IMG/VR virus record: IMGVR_UViG_3300049791_000044
Span: 1-32,260 of that record
Strand: one strand, 5' to 3'
Origin: a virus
DNA: 32,260 bases
Numbering within the stretch: position 1 is the first letter of the stretch; the number at the start of each line of letters is the position of its first letter. The notes under the pieces were generated by a model. It ran no database searches. It was not told where the DNA came from and saw nothing but the letters and a program-made list of their open reading frames with translations. A program made the position numbers and the translations under genes. Shown piece by piece: positions 22,892-30,446 of this stretch.

Positions 22892-23358
22892 GCGGCACCG
22901 TTGAACGTGTCGCGGATGTGCCGCGCCACGGCCAGGCCGACGTCGTTCGCAGCCTCAGCCGAAAGGCCAAGGTACTCGCGAGCCGGGTGGTTCACGCGAC
23001 GACCGAGCGAGTCGGTGCCGTGGAACCCGAATTGCTGCCGAGCCGCGTAGGCGAGATCGGCGTGGATCGTGACTTCATCCTCGCCAGAGACGAACGAGCC
23101 GATCGCGGCCATGAGGTCGCCCGACTTGTGTTCGAGCGTCGAGCCCCGGCCCGATCGCGCATACCCGGCCGACCAGGGAGCCCACGCGTTACCGCTCGGG
23201 TCTACCTTCGTCGACTGGATGCGGTTGATTGAATCGCGAACGCCAATCTCGCCGATGTCCTCGAGAATCGGGGAGTAGTCGATGTTCGTCAGCGCGCGGA
23301 TCTTCGCGGCGAGCTTTCGCCGGAGAGCCGAGTCGTCATATGCGACCGCGACGCTCAC
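22888..23358 (-). CDS. Virion morphogenesis / tail completion protein, Mu gpG-like
   Basis: A 156-aa protein. The GTG at 23358 is chosen because it overlaps the gp36 stop as GTGA; the open frame to 23496 is antisense-like noise inside gp36. The PF05069-type pattern is clear: ILEDIGEIGVRDSINRIQSTKVDPSGNAWAPWSAGY, a beta part VTIHADLAYAARQQFGFHG, and the final ARSEY-type motif HPAREYLGLS. The family (Mu gpG, P2 gpS) takes part in tail completion or head-tail joining. In Mu it lies near the portal; here it stands between gp36 and gp37. Confidence 0.88.
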   Translation of the reverse strand: MSVAVAYDDSALRRKLAAKIRALTNIDYSPILEDIGEIGVRDSINRIQSTKVDPSGNAWAPWSAGYARSGRGSTLEHKSGDLMAAIGSFVSGEDEVTIHADLAYAARQQFGFHGTDSLGRRVNHPAREYLGLSAEAANDVGLAVARHIRDTFNGAA

Positions 23359-23789
23359 CAGACACCCCGGAGCGAGTTGCGCGACATGACGCGACAAGCG
23401 GTGTGATAGGTGGGCACTCCGAGCACCGCAGATGGGTCGTCCACGGCAGGCGGGATACCGAGCGAGGCGACGCCCTTCGACACGTCGCGGAGCCACTGCA
23501 TGGCGTCCTCGAAGCGTTTGCGCTGGTCGTCAGTTTCAGTGTTGTTCGCGAGCGAGTAGACCGCGATCGCCATCACATGGCGACGAAGCACGGCCGGAAC
23601 GTTGGCCTCTTCGATCGGGAGCCACCTCGCGAGGTAGGAATCTGCGATCGACGAAGCGTCCGCGACCGCCGCCTCGACTACGCCGATGTCCGTTTCGCCA
23701 TCGCCGTTACGATCGGAGAGTCGGACGAGTTCGTCCGCTCCGACGTAATCGGACATCTGGTCAACGGTGGCGTAGGAGACGGCGGCCAT
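23355..23789 (-). CDS. Head-tail connector protein, Mu gp36-like (DUF1320)
   Basis: A 144-aa protein from the ATG at 23789, three bases after the stop of gp35-like. It has the DUF1320 pattern: YATVDQMSDYVGADELVRLSDRNGDGETDIGVVEAAVADASSIADSYLARW, then VPAVLRRHVMAIAVYSLANN and FEDAMQWLRDVSKGVASLG. The acidic DRNGDGETD loop is a family hallmark. It probably forms the adaptor ring below the portal. Confidence 0.92.
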   Translation of the reverse strand: MAAVSYATVDQMSDYVGADELVRLSDRNGDGETDIGVVEAAVADASSIADSYLARWLPIEEANVPAVLRRHVMAIAVYSLANNTETDDQRKRFEDAMQWLRDVSKGVASLGIPPAVDDPSAVLGVPTYHTACRVMSRNSLRGVW

Positions 23790-23792
23790 GGA

Positions 23793-23999
23793 TCAGCGTT
23801 TCGCCTTGGGCGAGGGGGAGATCTCTTCCTGCGGCTCGACGGCGACAGCCGGAGCGCCCGACACGATGAGCAGGTCGTCAGCGCGAATCGCCGCCGCTTG
23901 CTCGTCGCTCGCGTCGACGATCGAGTCCTCGCGCGAGAAGCGTTGGCCCGCTCGGTATCGGCAGTCGGCCGACTTCGATCGGACTACGAGGATCGGCAT
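23793..23999 (-). CDS. Small head protein, Mu gp35-like
   Basis: A 68-aa protein whose ATG at 23999 overlaps the capsid stop (TGATG). The core ILVVRSKSADCRYRAGQRFSREDSIVDASDEQAAAIRADDLLIV resembles the HI1506/gp35-type small head-associated protein found after the Mu major capsid. The pattern is a strand, a short helix, then ...AAIRADDLLIV. The C-terminus is Pro/Glu/Lys-rich and probably disordered. Family assignment rests on pattern and position. Confidence 0.7.
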   Translation of the reverse strand: MPILVVRSKSADCRYRAGQRFSREDSIVDASDEQAAAIRADDLLIVSGAPAVAVEPQEEISPSPKAKR

Positions 24000-24925
24000 C
24001 AGCTACCGACCATCTTCATCGCGAGGAACCAGGGGCCGTAGCCGATGTTGTACCGACCGGATGCGGCCCAGAGGTACTCGTCGCGCATCAGGACGTTGTC
24101 GTCCGACTCGGCGAACTTCTGGACGAACGCGGTCTTGCGACGATCCTGGAAGACGAACGGCTTGATCATCTTGCGGGTGTCGAGCAGGTACCAGGTCTTG
24201 TCCTTGGTGGTCGTTCCGCCGAGTTCGGGGATGACGACGACCTTGGCGAGCTGATAGGCGACGTTCGCGCCGCCCGTCGAAACGGTGGCCGCAGCGACCG
24301 TCTCGAGCGCGACCTTCTCGAGCGCCGGGGGAACGACGAGCGTCACGCCCTGGCAGCCGAGCGGCCGACCGTTGTCTCCGAGGAAGCCCGCCATCGCGGC
24401 GCGCATCGCGAAGAAGTTCGTCGCGTCGAGCGTCGTGCTCGTGCGGTAGTTCGACTGCGTGGCCGACGCGGGGTCGTCCATGTTGACCGGGTGGTCGGTG
24501 TCGAAGAAGTTCTGGAGATCGAAGCACGGCGACGTGCTCAGATGCCCGTTGTTGAGCAGGTCGACGAGAAGGTCGTCCGGGTGCTTGCGCGCCTCTTCGC
24601 CGATCGCGGCGGCCACGGGCGTGTACACGCCGAGGTTGTCGTCGTCGAAGTCGTCGCGCGAGACCGCGAGGGTCAGCTCGAACTTCTTGTTCTCGATCTG
24701 GAAGCCGCGACCCGCGAGGCGGTTCACAACTCGCTCGCCGAGCCACTCGCGCATCTTCGGCAGCTTCGCCATCCACCCGTAGGTGTTCGACTTGCTGTTC
24801 GATGGCGCGCGCGTGGTGAGCGTCTCGTAGAAGGGGACCGTCGCGTCGTACGCGGACTGGTAGATGCCGCTGAACTGCGTGTTCAGCGAGCGGAGCGAGG
24901 TAGGGGTCAGTGCGTCGAATGCCAT
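23999..24925 (-). CDS. Major capsid protein, Mu gpT-like
   Basis: A 308-aa protein from the ATG at 24925, preceded by GAGGAAA. The sequence matches the Mu gpT head subunit family: SLRSLNTQFSGIYQSAYDATVPFYETLTT near the start, YGWMAKLPKMREWLGERVVNRLAGRGFQIENKKFELTLAVSRDDFDDDNLGVYTP (about 49-103), HPVNMD, GVTLVVPPALEKVALETV (about 193-210) and TWYLLDTRKMIKPFVFQDRRK. The length agrees with gpT. It forms the icosahedral shell, probably with the HK97 fold. The strong ribosome site agrees with high expression. Confidence 0.95.
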   Translation of the reverse strand: MAFDALTPTSLRSLNTQFSGIYQSAYDATVPFYETLTTRAPSNSKSNTYGWMAKLPKMREWLGERVVNRLAGRGFQIENKKFELTLAVSRDDFDDDNLGVYTPVAAAIGEEARKHPDDLLVDLLNNGHLSTSPCFDLQNFFDTDHPVNMDDPASATQSNYRTSTTLDATNFFAMRAAMAGFLGDNGRPLGCQGVTLVVPPALEKVALETVAAATVSTGGANVAYQLAKVVVIPELGGTTTKDKTWYLLDTRKMIKPFVFQDRRKTAFVQKFAESDDNVLMRDEYLWAASGRYNIGYGPWFLAMKMVGS

Positions 24926-24946
24926 GGTGGTTTCCTCAGCTCCCGA

Positions 24947-25702
24947 TCACGGGCTGACGCAGGCGTTGACGCCCCACTTGCCGCCCACGAAGACCGCAAC
25001 GGCGGTGTGTCGCTTGGACGCAGTGAGGGCGGTGGTGAGCGAGACGGGGCCGGTCGCGTCGCGGTACGTGACCGTGTGGCCGTTCTTGGTTCCGTCGGCG
25101 AAGAAGTAGATCTTCGCGCCTTCCTGCGCGGCGGCAGGGAGCGTCACGGTGGACGCGGCTGCGGTCGTCGGAACGTCGTAGACGGCTCCGTTGATGACGC
25201 TCGCGAGCGGAAGAATGATGTCGTTCGACACCTGGGCCGGGAGCGTGCCGACGCTGGCCGTCTTCACGTCCGTACCGAGGATCTCGACGAGGACGCCGAG
25301 CGTGGAGTCGATCGCGAGGACCTTGCCTGCGATCGGGCGGATGCCGGCCGTGCCGGGGAGGCACGCGACGGTGGCGTCGTCGACGGCGAAGCAATTCTCG
25401 CCGATGTGGTCGTCGAGGATCGCGTCGGTGCTCGCGGAGTTCGCGAACCAAAACGCGCCACGCTCGATGTCGGCAAACGTCGAAGCGACGCCGCTCTCGT
25501 TCGCGACGGTCTCGCAGGCAACGCCGATGACGCGAGCGCCAGCGGTGGCCGCAGCAGCGACGGTGAGGCCCGTCGAGAGGCGCATCACCATGCCGCCTGC
25601 GTAGACGGTATCGGTGCCGAGCTCGACGCGGAGCTTCTGGGCGACGGGACCCACGCAAGCGCGCTTGGTGTCACGTCCGGGGGTGGAAGAGATTGCGGTC
25701 AT
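24947..25702 (-). CDS. Putative head decoration (cement) protein
   Basis: A 251-aa protein from the ATG at 25702, between protease/scaffold and capsid, the usual place for a decoration protein in Mu-like phages. The first part (YAGGMVMRLSTGLTVAAAATAGARVIGVACETVANESGVASTFADIERGAFWFANS, about 35-90) resembles the capsid-cement fold with a small beta barrel (DUF2190-like). The C-terminal about 100 residues (TVTLPAAAQEGAKIYFFADGTKNGHTVTYRDATG) form a second beta domain often seen at the tip of surface proteins. There is no strong ribosome site. It could also be a fibre-like head protein. Confidence 0.65.
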   Translation of the reverse strand: MTAISSTPGRDTKRACVGPVAQKLRVELGTDTVYAGGMVMRLSTGLTVAAAATAGARVIGVACETVANESGVASTFADIERGAFWFANSASTDAILDDHIGENCFAVDDATVACLPGTAGIRPIAGKVLAIDSTLGVLVEILGTDVKTASVGTLPAQVSNDIILPLASVINGAVYDVPTTAAASTVTLPAAAQEGAKIYFFADGTKNGHTVTYRDATGPVSLTTALTASKRHTAVAVFVGGKWGVNACVSP

Positions 25703-25715
25703 GGATCATCGCGGC

Positions 25716-26234
25716 TCAGGCCGCGCCTCCGAGGGAGATCTTCTTGTTCGCGAGCGCCTGGGCTTCGGTGAGGCCGAGCATCCGAGCGATCGACTTGTCT
25801 TCGGCGCTGAGCGTCGCGGCCGAACCTTCGCCAACGGGGACGAGGGGCGCGGGCGACTGCGTGGTGTTCACGACGGGCTTGAGCAGCGAGAGCGCGAACT
25901 TCAGCACGTCGATGCCGTGCGCCTGGTACTGCGAGAGCACCGTGGCCTTGTCGGCGGGCGGCAGCTTGCCGTCCTTGACCGCCGCGTCGATGAGGCCGTT
26001 CGCTTCCGCGTCGACCTGCGTCTTCTTGAACGCGGAGAGGGCCTCTTCGGCCTTCGCGCCGTTCTCGGCGCCGATCTTCCACGCGATGACTTGGGCTTCG
26101 GCCTCGCCGAGCGTGGACTTGCCCGTCAGCGCGAAGAGTCGCTGTCGCTCCCCCTCGTGCTTCTGGAGTGCGGAGAGCGCTTCGGCTTCGGACGCATCAG
26201 CGCCGAGGCCAAGCGCCACGAGAAGAGTCTTCAT
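25716..26234 (-). CDS. Nested scaffold protein, Mu gpZ-like (internal start)
   Basis: In-frame ATG 26234 inside the protease gene is preceded by GGAG about ten bases upstream and would give a 172-aa protein (MKTLLVALGLGADASEAEALSAL...). Mu and many other phages make the scaffold from such an in-frame internal start. The product is helical, has no Cys and ends like the full-length protein. It is inferred from the ribosome site, the domain boundary and the family precedent. Confidence 0.6.
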   Translation of the reverse strand: MKTLLVALGLGADASEAEALSALQKHEGERQRLFALTGKSTLGEAEAQVIAWKIGAENGAKAEEALSAFKKTQVDAEANGLIDAAVKDGKLPPADKATVLSQYQAHGIDVLKFALSLLKPVVNTTQSPAPLVPVGEGSAATLSAEDKSIARMLGLTEAQALANKKISLGGAA

Positions 26235-26795
26235 GGGCGGGGTCTCCAATGCATCCGCCGTCGCGGGCTCGTCGGTCATCGACGCCGCGATCGGGGTGAG
26301 GTTTTTGGTGGCGGGCAGGTTCGTCAGCGCCGCGTTGATCACGCGTGTGATCCGGCGATTCGGCGCTTCACCACTCGTCAGGAAGTACGGACTCGTGTAG
26401 CGCCACTCGCGATCGGCGAGAGCCTTCGCGGCTTGCGGCGTGTACCGAACGTCAACGGCCCACAGTTCGCCGTTGCGAACGTCGAGCTTGAACCAACCGG
26501 CCGCAACTCGATCGCGAGGCCCCGAGAACGGGTCGGCCATCGCGTGGTCGTAGTCGAGCGGGAGGTCGTTCCCCTGGTCCGCGAACGCAGCCACCGTGTC
26601 GGCTGCGGCCTGCGCGTCGAAGAGAAAGACGCCCTTGCTCGTGGCGTTCTGCCCAGCGCGGAACAGACGAAACTCGGTGAGCGGCGCGCCCGAATCGTCC
26701 GCAAGCGCGATCGGCACCGAGAGCGTTACTCGGTCGTCGGAGGCGTTTCGGCTGGCGTGTTGATTCACTGCCCTACTCGTCCCCGGCCAGGTCAT
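25716..26795 (-). CDS. Head maturation protease with C-terminal scaffold, Mu gpI-like
   Basis: A 359-aa protein from the ATG at 26795, which lies inside copy 2 of the 14-bp repeat. The N-terminal protease part shows the gpI pattern: PLDYDHAMADPFSGPRDRVAAGWFKLDVRNGELWAVDVRYTPQAAKALADREWRYTSPYFLT (about 79-140). The DYDH motif at 81-84 and the downstream A-A-G-W and Y-T-S-P-Y-F motifs are conserved in the family. From residue 188 a helical Glu/Ala/Lys-rich scaffold follows and ends in a SIARMLGLTEAQALANKKISLGG motif. A nested start there would give a separate scaffold. It acts in procapsid assembly and cleavage. Start choice: a ribosome site is weak, so the true start could be slightly later. 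Confidence 0.9.
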   Translation of the reverse strand: MTWPGTSRAVNQHASRNASDDRVTLSVPIALADDSGAPLTEFRLFRAGQNATSKGVFLFDAQAAADTVAAFADQGNDLPLDYDHAMADPFSGPRDRVAAGWFKLDVRNGELWAVDVRYTPQAAKALADREWRYTSPYFLTSGEAPNRRITRVINAALTNLPATKNLTPIAASMTDEPATADALETPPMKTLLVALGLGADASEAEALSALQKHEGERQRLFALTGKSTLGEAEAQVIAWKIGAENGAKAEEALSAFKKTQVDAEANGLIDAAVKDGKLPPADKATVLSQYQAHGIDVLKFALSLLKPVVNTTQSPAPLVPVGEGSAATLSAEDKSIARMLGLTEAQALANKKISLGGAA

Positions 26796-26803
26796 TAGCG
26801 GTC
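26790..26803 (-). repeat. 14-bp repeat, copy 2
   Basis: GGTCATTAGCGGTC lies between the portal stop (26814) and the protease. The ATG in its minus-strand reading GACCGCTAATGACC is the start of the 359-aa protease. It shares three more bases (CCA) to the left with copies 3 and 4. Confidence 0.9.
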
Positions 26804-26813
26804 GAAAAGAAAT

Positions 26814-28115
26814 TCACTTCGGCGCCTCGACGGGCGGCGAATCGGCCGGTGCAGAAGCGGCTTTCGCGCGCAGGAGTTTCGGCGGCAGCTCGTCGCCCTT
26901 CGGCGTGGGCGGGTCCGGCAAGCCGAGCCGGTCGCGCACAACGCTCTGTTCGACCTCGCCGCCGAGCTCGACGAACGCTTTGACGTTCGTCATGTACGCC
27001 GTCTGCTCCGCTGGTGTGCGGATGACGTATTCGAGGCTCGGGACTTCGACGTCGGGGCCGTAGTTGAGGCGCACGAACGGCGTGATGATGTCGCGCTCGA
27101 TCGTGGCGCAGACGGCGCGCGCATCGGCCCGCGTGAGCGTCAGTTCCTTGCGCTCGTGGACCTCGGCCTGCGACATCGACGCGCCGTTCTCGGTGGTCAT
27201 CGTCTGGCCGAGCACGAGCTTCGAGCACTCGGAATTGAGCCAGTTCACGAACGGGAGGAACGAGTCGTTCGCGCCCGCGCCGCCCTTGCGCTCGACGAGT
27301 GTGATCGCCATCGACTTGGGGATCGTGCAACCGGCGTCGGTGCCCATGTTCGTGATGGCTGTCGCGAGCACCGCTTGCTGTTCCGGCGTCGCGTTGTCGT
27401 CGTACGTGCCGACGCGAATCGGCATTCCGTACTGCTCGAGGAACGCCATGAGGTCGCGAATCGAGAACGACTGGAGCATCCACAGCGTCACGGCGCTGCG
27501 TGCGAGTCCGCCGCGTCGCGATGGTCCGCTCCGAAGCTGCGGCGCGTGAACGGCCCACTTGTACGGGGCGAGCGGCTCGCCGTTCGGGTGCGCGTCGGTA
27601 CGCAAGAGCGGAACCGAGAGCGTCTCCGGGTCCCACGCGAAGTGCCGCTGTTCACGCCACGAATACGTTGCGGGCGTCCACGTATTCGCGTCGGTCTTCC
27701 AACCGATCTCGACGAACGAGATCCCCTTGCCGAGGCCGTCGAGAAGATCGAAGACGAGCGTCTCGAATTGCGGCTGACCGATGAGCGCCCGAACCGCGTC
27801 GGCGACCTTCTGGTCTCGTCGCTTGTCGGTCGATGCGCAGACCGCGATTTCGCTCCCGCTGACGGCCTGCTTGCGGCCACGAAGAACAGCGTCGTAGTGC
27901 GGGTATCGCTCCTCGATCTCCTGGGCGAGCGTGAAATACGCGTCGGTGTCGCCGTTGTCGGCGTTGCTGAGGAGCGTACCGAGCCGGCGAGGGTTGATGC
28001 TCGACGCCTGGCTATCGCGGTACGGGGAGCGAATCCCCGTGATCGTCGATCCGCCGCGCTCGACCTTCAGGTCAGCGGTGCGAACCGGTTCGCCGCGATG
28101 GTCGTAGAGCACCAA
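26814..28115 (-). CDS. Portal protein, Mu gp29-like (DUF935)
   Basis: A 433-aa protein. The first possible starts are TTG 28115 and GTG 28112, since an in-frame TGA precedes them. DUF935 hallmarks: SSINPRRLGTLLSNADNGDTDAYFTLAQEIEERYPHYDAVLRGRKQAVSG (about 38-87), the WREQRHFAWDPET segment, PYKWAVHAPQLRSG, RSAVTLWMLQSFSIRDLMAFLEQYGMPIRVGTYD (about 206-239), and SKLVLGQTMTTENGASMSQAEVHERKEL (about 304-331). It forms the 12-mer vertex channel for DNA. The gene is bracketed by copies 2 and 3 of the 14-bp repeat. No MuF-type gene follows, although it does in Mu. Confidence 0.95.
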   Translation of the reverse strand: MVLYDHRGEPVRTADLKVERGGSTITGIRSPYRDSQASSINPRRLGTLLSNADNGDTDAYFTLAQEIEERYPHYDAVLRGRKQAVSGSEIAVCASTDKRRDQKVADAVRALIGQPQFETLVFDLLDGLGKGISFVEIGWKTDANTWTPATYSWREQRHFAWDPETLSVPLLRTDAHPNGEPLAPYKWAVHAPQLRSGPSRRGGLARSAVTLWMLQSFSIRDLMAFLEQYGMPIRVGTYDDNATPEQQAVLATAITNMGTDAGCTIPKSMAITLVERKGGAGANDSFLPFVNWLNSECSKLVLGQTMTTENGASMSQAEVHERKELTLTRADARAVCATIERDIITPFVRLNYGPDVEVPSLEYVIRTPAEQTAYMTNVKAFVELGGEVEQSVVRDRLGLPDPPTPKGDELPPKLLRAKAASAPADSPPVEAPK

Positions 28116-28133
28116 TCACGGCATGGCGGGCCA

Positions 28134-28147
28134 GGTCATTAGCGGTC
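28134..28147 (-). repeat. 14-bp repeat, copy 3
   Basis: GGTCATTAGCGGTC lies between the TerL stop (28151) and the portal start. Its minus-strand ATG (28139) opens a seven-codon ORF, MTWPAMP, whose TGA ends at 28116, directly adjacent to the TTG start of the portal. This may couple portal translation to the repeat. Confidence 0.9.
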
Positions 28148-28150
28148 ACG

Positions 28151-29680
28151 TCACAACGCGCCGCCGCCGCCTCTCCAGCCGTAGCCGGAGCGGACCGGGC
28201 GCGTGGCGTGGCTTGCGTCGGTACGCTTGGCGGCGTCGTAGGCGTAGGCGGCGGCCGGATGCATCGCGAAGTAGTTCAGCGCCTGGCTCGTGCAGTCCAC
28301 CTGGTCATCGTTCGCGCCACGCGGGAAGCGAAGGTGCTCCTGTTGGTAGTCGCTCACCCACGGATGCTCAGGGCCGGGCTCGGGGATGTAGACGTTCCCG
28401 GCCGCGTAGAGTGGCGAGGTAGCGTGTGCGCGCGCCTGCTTGCCGCCGTGCGGTTCGATCGGGATCATCCCACTCACGGTCCTCGCCAGCGCGTTCATGA
28501 CCGCCGTGCCGTTCGCCTTGTCCTCCACGAGCTTCGCGGTCGCCGTTGGCCACTTCGCGGCGAACGCCTTGAACGCATCGCACGTCTCGGTGAACGTCCA
28601 CTGCCCGCGCACCTGGTCGAGCAAATAGAAGCGAGAACCGATGCGCGCCCACGCCTCGATCACCACATAGTCGCTCGTCGCCTCGCCCTTGAATGTGCAG
28701 TCGAGCGAGAGAACGACTTGGGCGCCGCGAAGGTCCGGACGAATCGTCCAATATCGCCAACCATCCATCTTGAACAGCGCACCCGAGTCCGGGACGGGGT
28801 TCTGCTGTAGTTGTGCGGATGCGTGGATCGGGCCGAGCTTCACCTCGAGTTTTGCGACGTCTGATTCGGGGAACCGCTCTGGCCACAGCATCGTCTCGCC
28901 CGACTCAGCACGGGGGTCGACGCCACGCGGAATCGACACGAGGTTCGGGTCGTATCGCATCGGGATGCGCAGTCGCCGGTATCCCTCGCTCGCGAGACGT
29001 CCCGGAACATCAACGTCGTGGAGCCGCTGGGCGATCACGAGGTTGCGCGTTGTCGTCGGGTTCGCGCGTCGGGTCGACATGCCGACGTTCCAAAACGTGT
29101 GCGACTTGTCAAATGCGGCGCCAGCTTCGTCGCTGCCCGTGTAGGCATCTTGCACGCGGTTCGGATCGTCGAACACAAGTGTGTCCGCGTGTCGACCCGT
29201 GGCGACGCCGCCGACCGACGTCGAAAAGCGGAAACCCTTCTGCGCCGTCTCGAACATCCGCACCTGCTGAAGCTGGCCCTCGCCGATCGAGCACTTGTCG
29301 CCCCATCGATCTCGAAACCACTCCGAAGCCACGAGGTCGCGGTGCCGCTTGGCGTCGCGGTCGCTGAGATCCTGCGCGTAGGTCGCGAAAATGAATTTGT
29401 GGCCCGGGTCGTTGATCCAGACCCATGCCGGGAAGAACACCGCCGCCGTGAGCGACTTCATGCACCCGGGCGGAACCTCGATGAGCAGGTCGAGGATTTC
29501 GAGTCGGTGAAGCGCCTCGAGGTGCTCGCAGATGAGGCCGACATGCCAGTTCGACATGTAGCGAGCGGGTTCGACCTGCGCCCACGCGAGCTCGACGAAC
29601 TTCAAGAGGCCGCCCGCTTTCACGTCCTCTTGGTCGAGGGCGATCAACGCATCGTGTGCGCTGACGTCGAGGCTAGGCAC
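28151..29680 (-). CDS. Terminase large subunit, Mu gp28-like
   Basis: A 509-aa DNA-packaging motor and nuclease, from the GTG at 29680, which overlaps TerS by eight bases. ATPase: Walker A PPGCMKS (70-76) and Walker B TLVFDDP (167-173), with the VGGVATGRHAD loop before it. Nuclease: acidic residues Asp327 (SLDCTFKG), Glu386/Asp387 (LVEDKANG) and Asp458/459 (GANDDQVD). The C-terminal residues (about 470-509) are Gly/Arg/Ala-rich. With Walker A lacking the usual second Gly before Lys (GCMKS), it follows the Terminase_6-like class. It docks on the portal to pump DNA. Headful versus cos packaging cannot be read from here. Confidence 0.95.
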   Translation of the reverse strand: MPSLDVSAHDALIALDQEDVKAGGLLKFVELAWAQVEPARYMSNWHVGLICEHLEALHRLEILDLLIEVPPGCMKSLTAAVFFPAWVWINDPGHKFIFATYAQDLSDRDAKRHRDLVASEWFRDRWGDKCSIGEGQLQQVRMFETAQKGFRFSTSVGGVATGRHADTLVFDDPNRVQDAYTGSDEAGAAFDKSHTFWNVGMSTRRANPTTTRNLVIAQRLHDVDVPGRLASEGYRRLRIPMRYDPNLVSIPRGVDPRAESGETMLWPERFPESDVAKLEVKLGPIHASAQLQQNPVPDSGALFKMDGWRYWTIRPDLRGAQVVLSLDCTFKGEATSDYVVIEAWARIGSRFYLLDQVRGQWTFTETCDAFKAFAAKWPTATAKLVEDKANGTAVMNALARTVSGMIPIEPHGGKQARAHATSPLYAAGNVYIPEPGPEHPWVSDYQQEHLRFPRGANDDQVDCTSQALNYFAMHPAAAYAYDAAKRTDASHATRPVRSGYGWRGGGGAL

Positions 29681-30101
29681 CGGTCTTCGTGGCCTTGGTC
29701 AGGAGGGCGCGCATCGCGTCGCGCTCCTCCTGCGAGAGGCCGGAGACGTCGAGGCCGGAATGCTTCACGGTCGCGTCGACCTTCGTCTTCGATGCGGGCG
29801 ACCACTTGCCTTGGAAGCGACGCTCTAGCATCCATTGGGCCGATCGCGGGTCGCTCGACGCGGATGTGTGGATGGTCCTCACCATCGCGATCTCGGCCTC
29901 GGCGACGGCTTCGTCGAGCGCGTTTGAGAAGTCCGTGTAGCGGCTCGTCTCGGGGTTCTCGCGGGCGTCTGCGCGCCAAGCCTTGATCGTCGAGTACGAG
30001 ATGCCCACCGACATGGCAGCCGTCGAGATGGGCACGCAAATGCGAACGAGCGCCAGCATGGTGGCGACGTTTTCCGGCGTGAGTTTCGTGACGTTAGGCA
30101 T
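29673..30101 (-). CDS. Terminase small subunit
   Basis: A 142-aa protein from the ATG at 30101. The N-terminus (LALVRICVPISTAAMSVGISYSTIKAWRADARE) is a helix-turn-helix of the kind that recognises the pac/cos site. A helical middle (YTDFSNALDEAVAEAEIAMVRTIHTSA, DPRSAQWMLERRFQGKW) is typical of TerS oligomerisation. The RxFxxKW motif is common in TerS of phages with this TerL type. It overlaps TerL by eight bases. The ribosome site is weak. A 22-codon ORF (30094-30162) overlaps its start and may couple it to the gene upstream. Confidence 0.88.
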   Translation of the reverse strand: MPNVTKLTPENVATMLALVRICVPISTAAMSVGISYSTIKAWRADARENPETSRYTDFSNALDEAVAEAEIAMVRTIHTSASSDPRSAQWMLERRFQGKWSPASKTKVDATVKHSGLDVSGLSQEERDAMRALLTKATKTGA

Positions 30102-30151
30102 GGCGATGGCCCAAACTGACCGGGGGCGTAATCAGGTCGCGCGCGAGTTGG

Positions 30152-30322
30152 TCACCTTCCACGAGCCTGCCCCTCCGCCTCGTGGTCGGTCACATGCCAC
30201 CCGTTGCAGTCCTCGCATCGGTACACCCGCAGCCGGTTCGCCACCCCAGCCGTTGCGCGCTTGGCCAGGCGAGCGGACGTCCACCGCACCTTGCCCGTCG
30301 TCTCGCATCGTCGCCGGTCCAT
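30152..30322 (-). CDS. Small phage zinc-type protein
   Basis: A 56-aa protein with ribosome site GGAGG eight bases before the ATG at 30322. The sequence MDRRRCETTGKVRWTSARLA and the later RVYRCEDCNGWHVTDHEAEG has Cys6, Cys36, Cys39 and His43. The pattern C...R.....A......L.VYRC..C.GWHVT is a common small phage protein with a probable zinc ribbon. It is too short for automatic detection in many settings. The function is unknown; the neighbours are packaging genes. Confidence 0.75.
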   Translation of the reverse strand: MDRRRCETTGKVRWTSARLAKRATAGVANRLRVYRCEDCNGWHVTDHEAEGQARGR

Positions 30323-30323
30323 C

Positions 30324-30446
30324 TCACCCTCCTACGATCCCAGGTGGCGTCGCGTACCAGCGGGAGTGTCTCGCTTCGGCCTCCGGCCTCGCATCGACTA
30401 CCGGAGAGAGATTCGAGTGTAACGATCTCGTCGTGCCCCAGGTCAT
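30324..30446 (-). CDS. 40-aa ORF starting in the 14-bp repeat
   Basis: The ATG at 30446 lies inside copy 4 of the repeat, where it shares the A of the upstream stop (TAATG). The stop TGA (30324-30326) lies one base before the next ATG, inside GGGTGAGATG. The product (MTWGTTRSLHSNLSPVVDAR and 20 more residues) is not recognised and lacks a membrane span or Cys. The tight coupling on both sides is the evidence. It may also serve mainly as a translated spacer. Confidence 0.45.
   Translation of the reverse strand: MTWGTTRSLHSNLSPVVDARPEAEARHSRWYATPPGIVGG

Noticed and set aside
30094-30162. 22-codon GTG ORF overlapping the TerS start
   Set aside because: It has suitable overlaps, but no composition or conservation evidence; it may only couple translation, so it is not listed as a gene.
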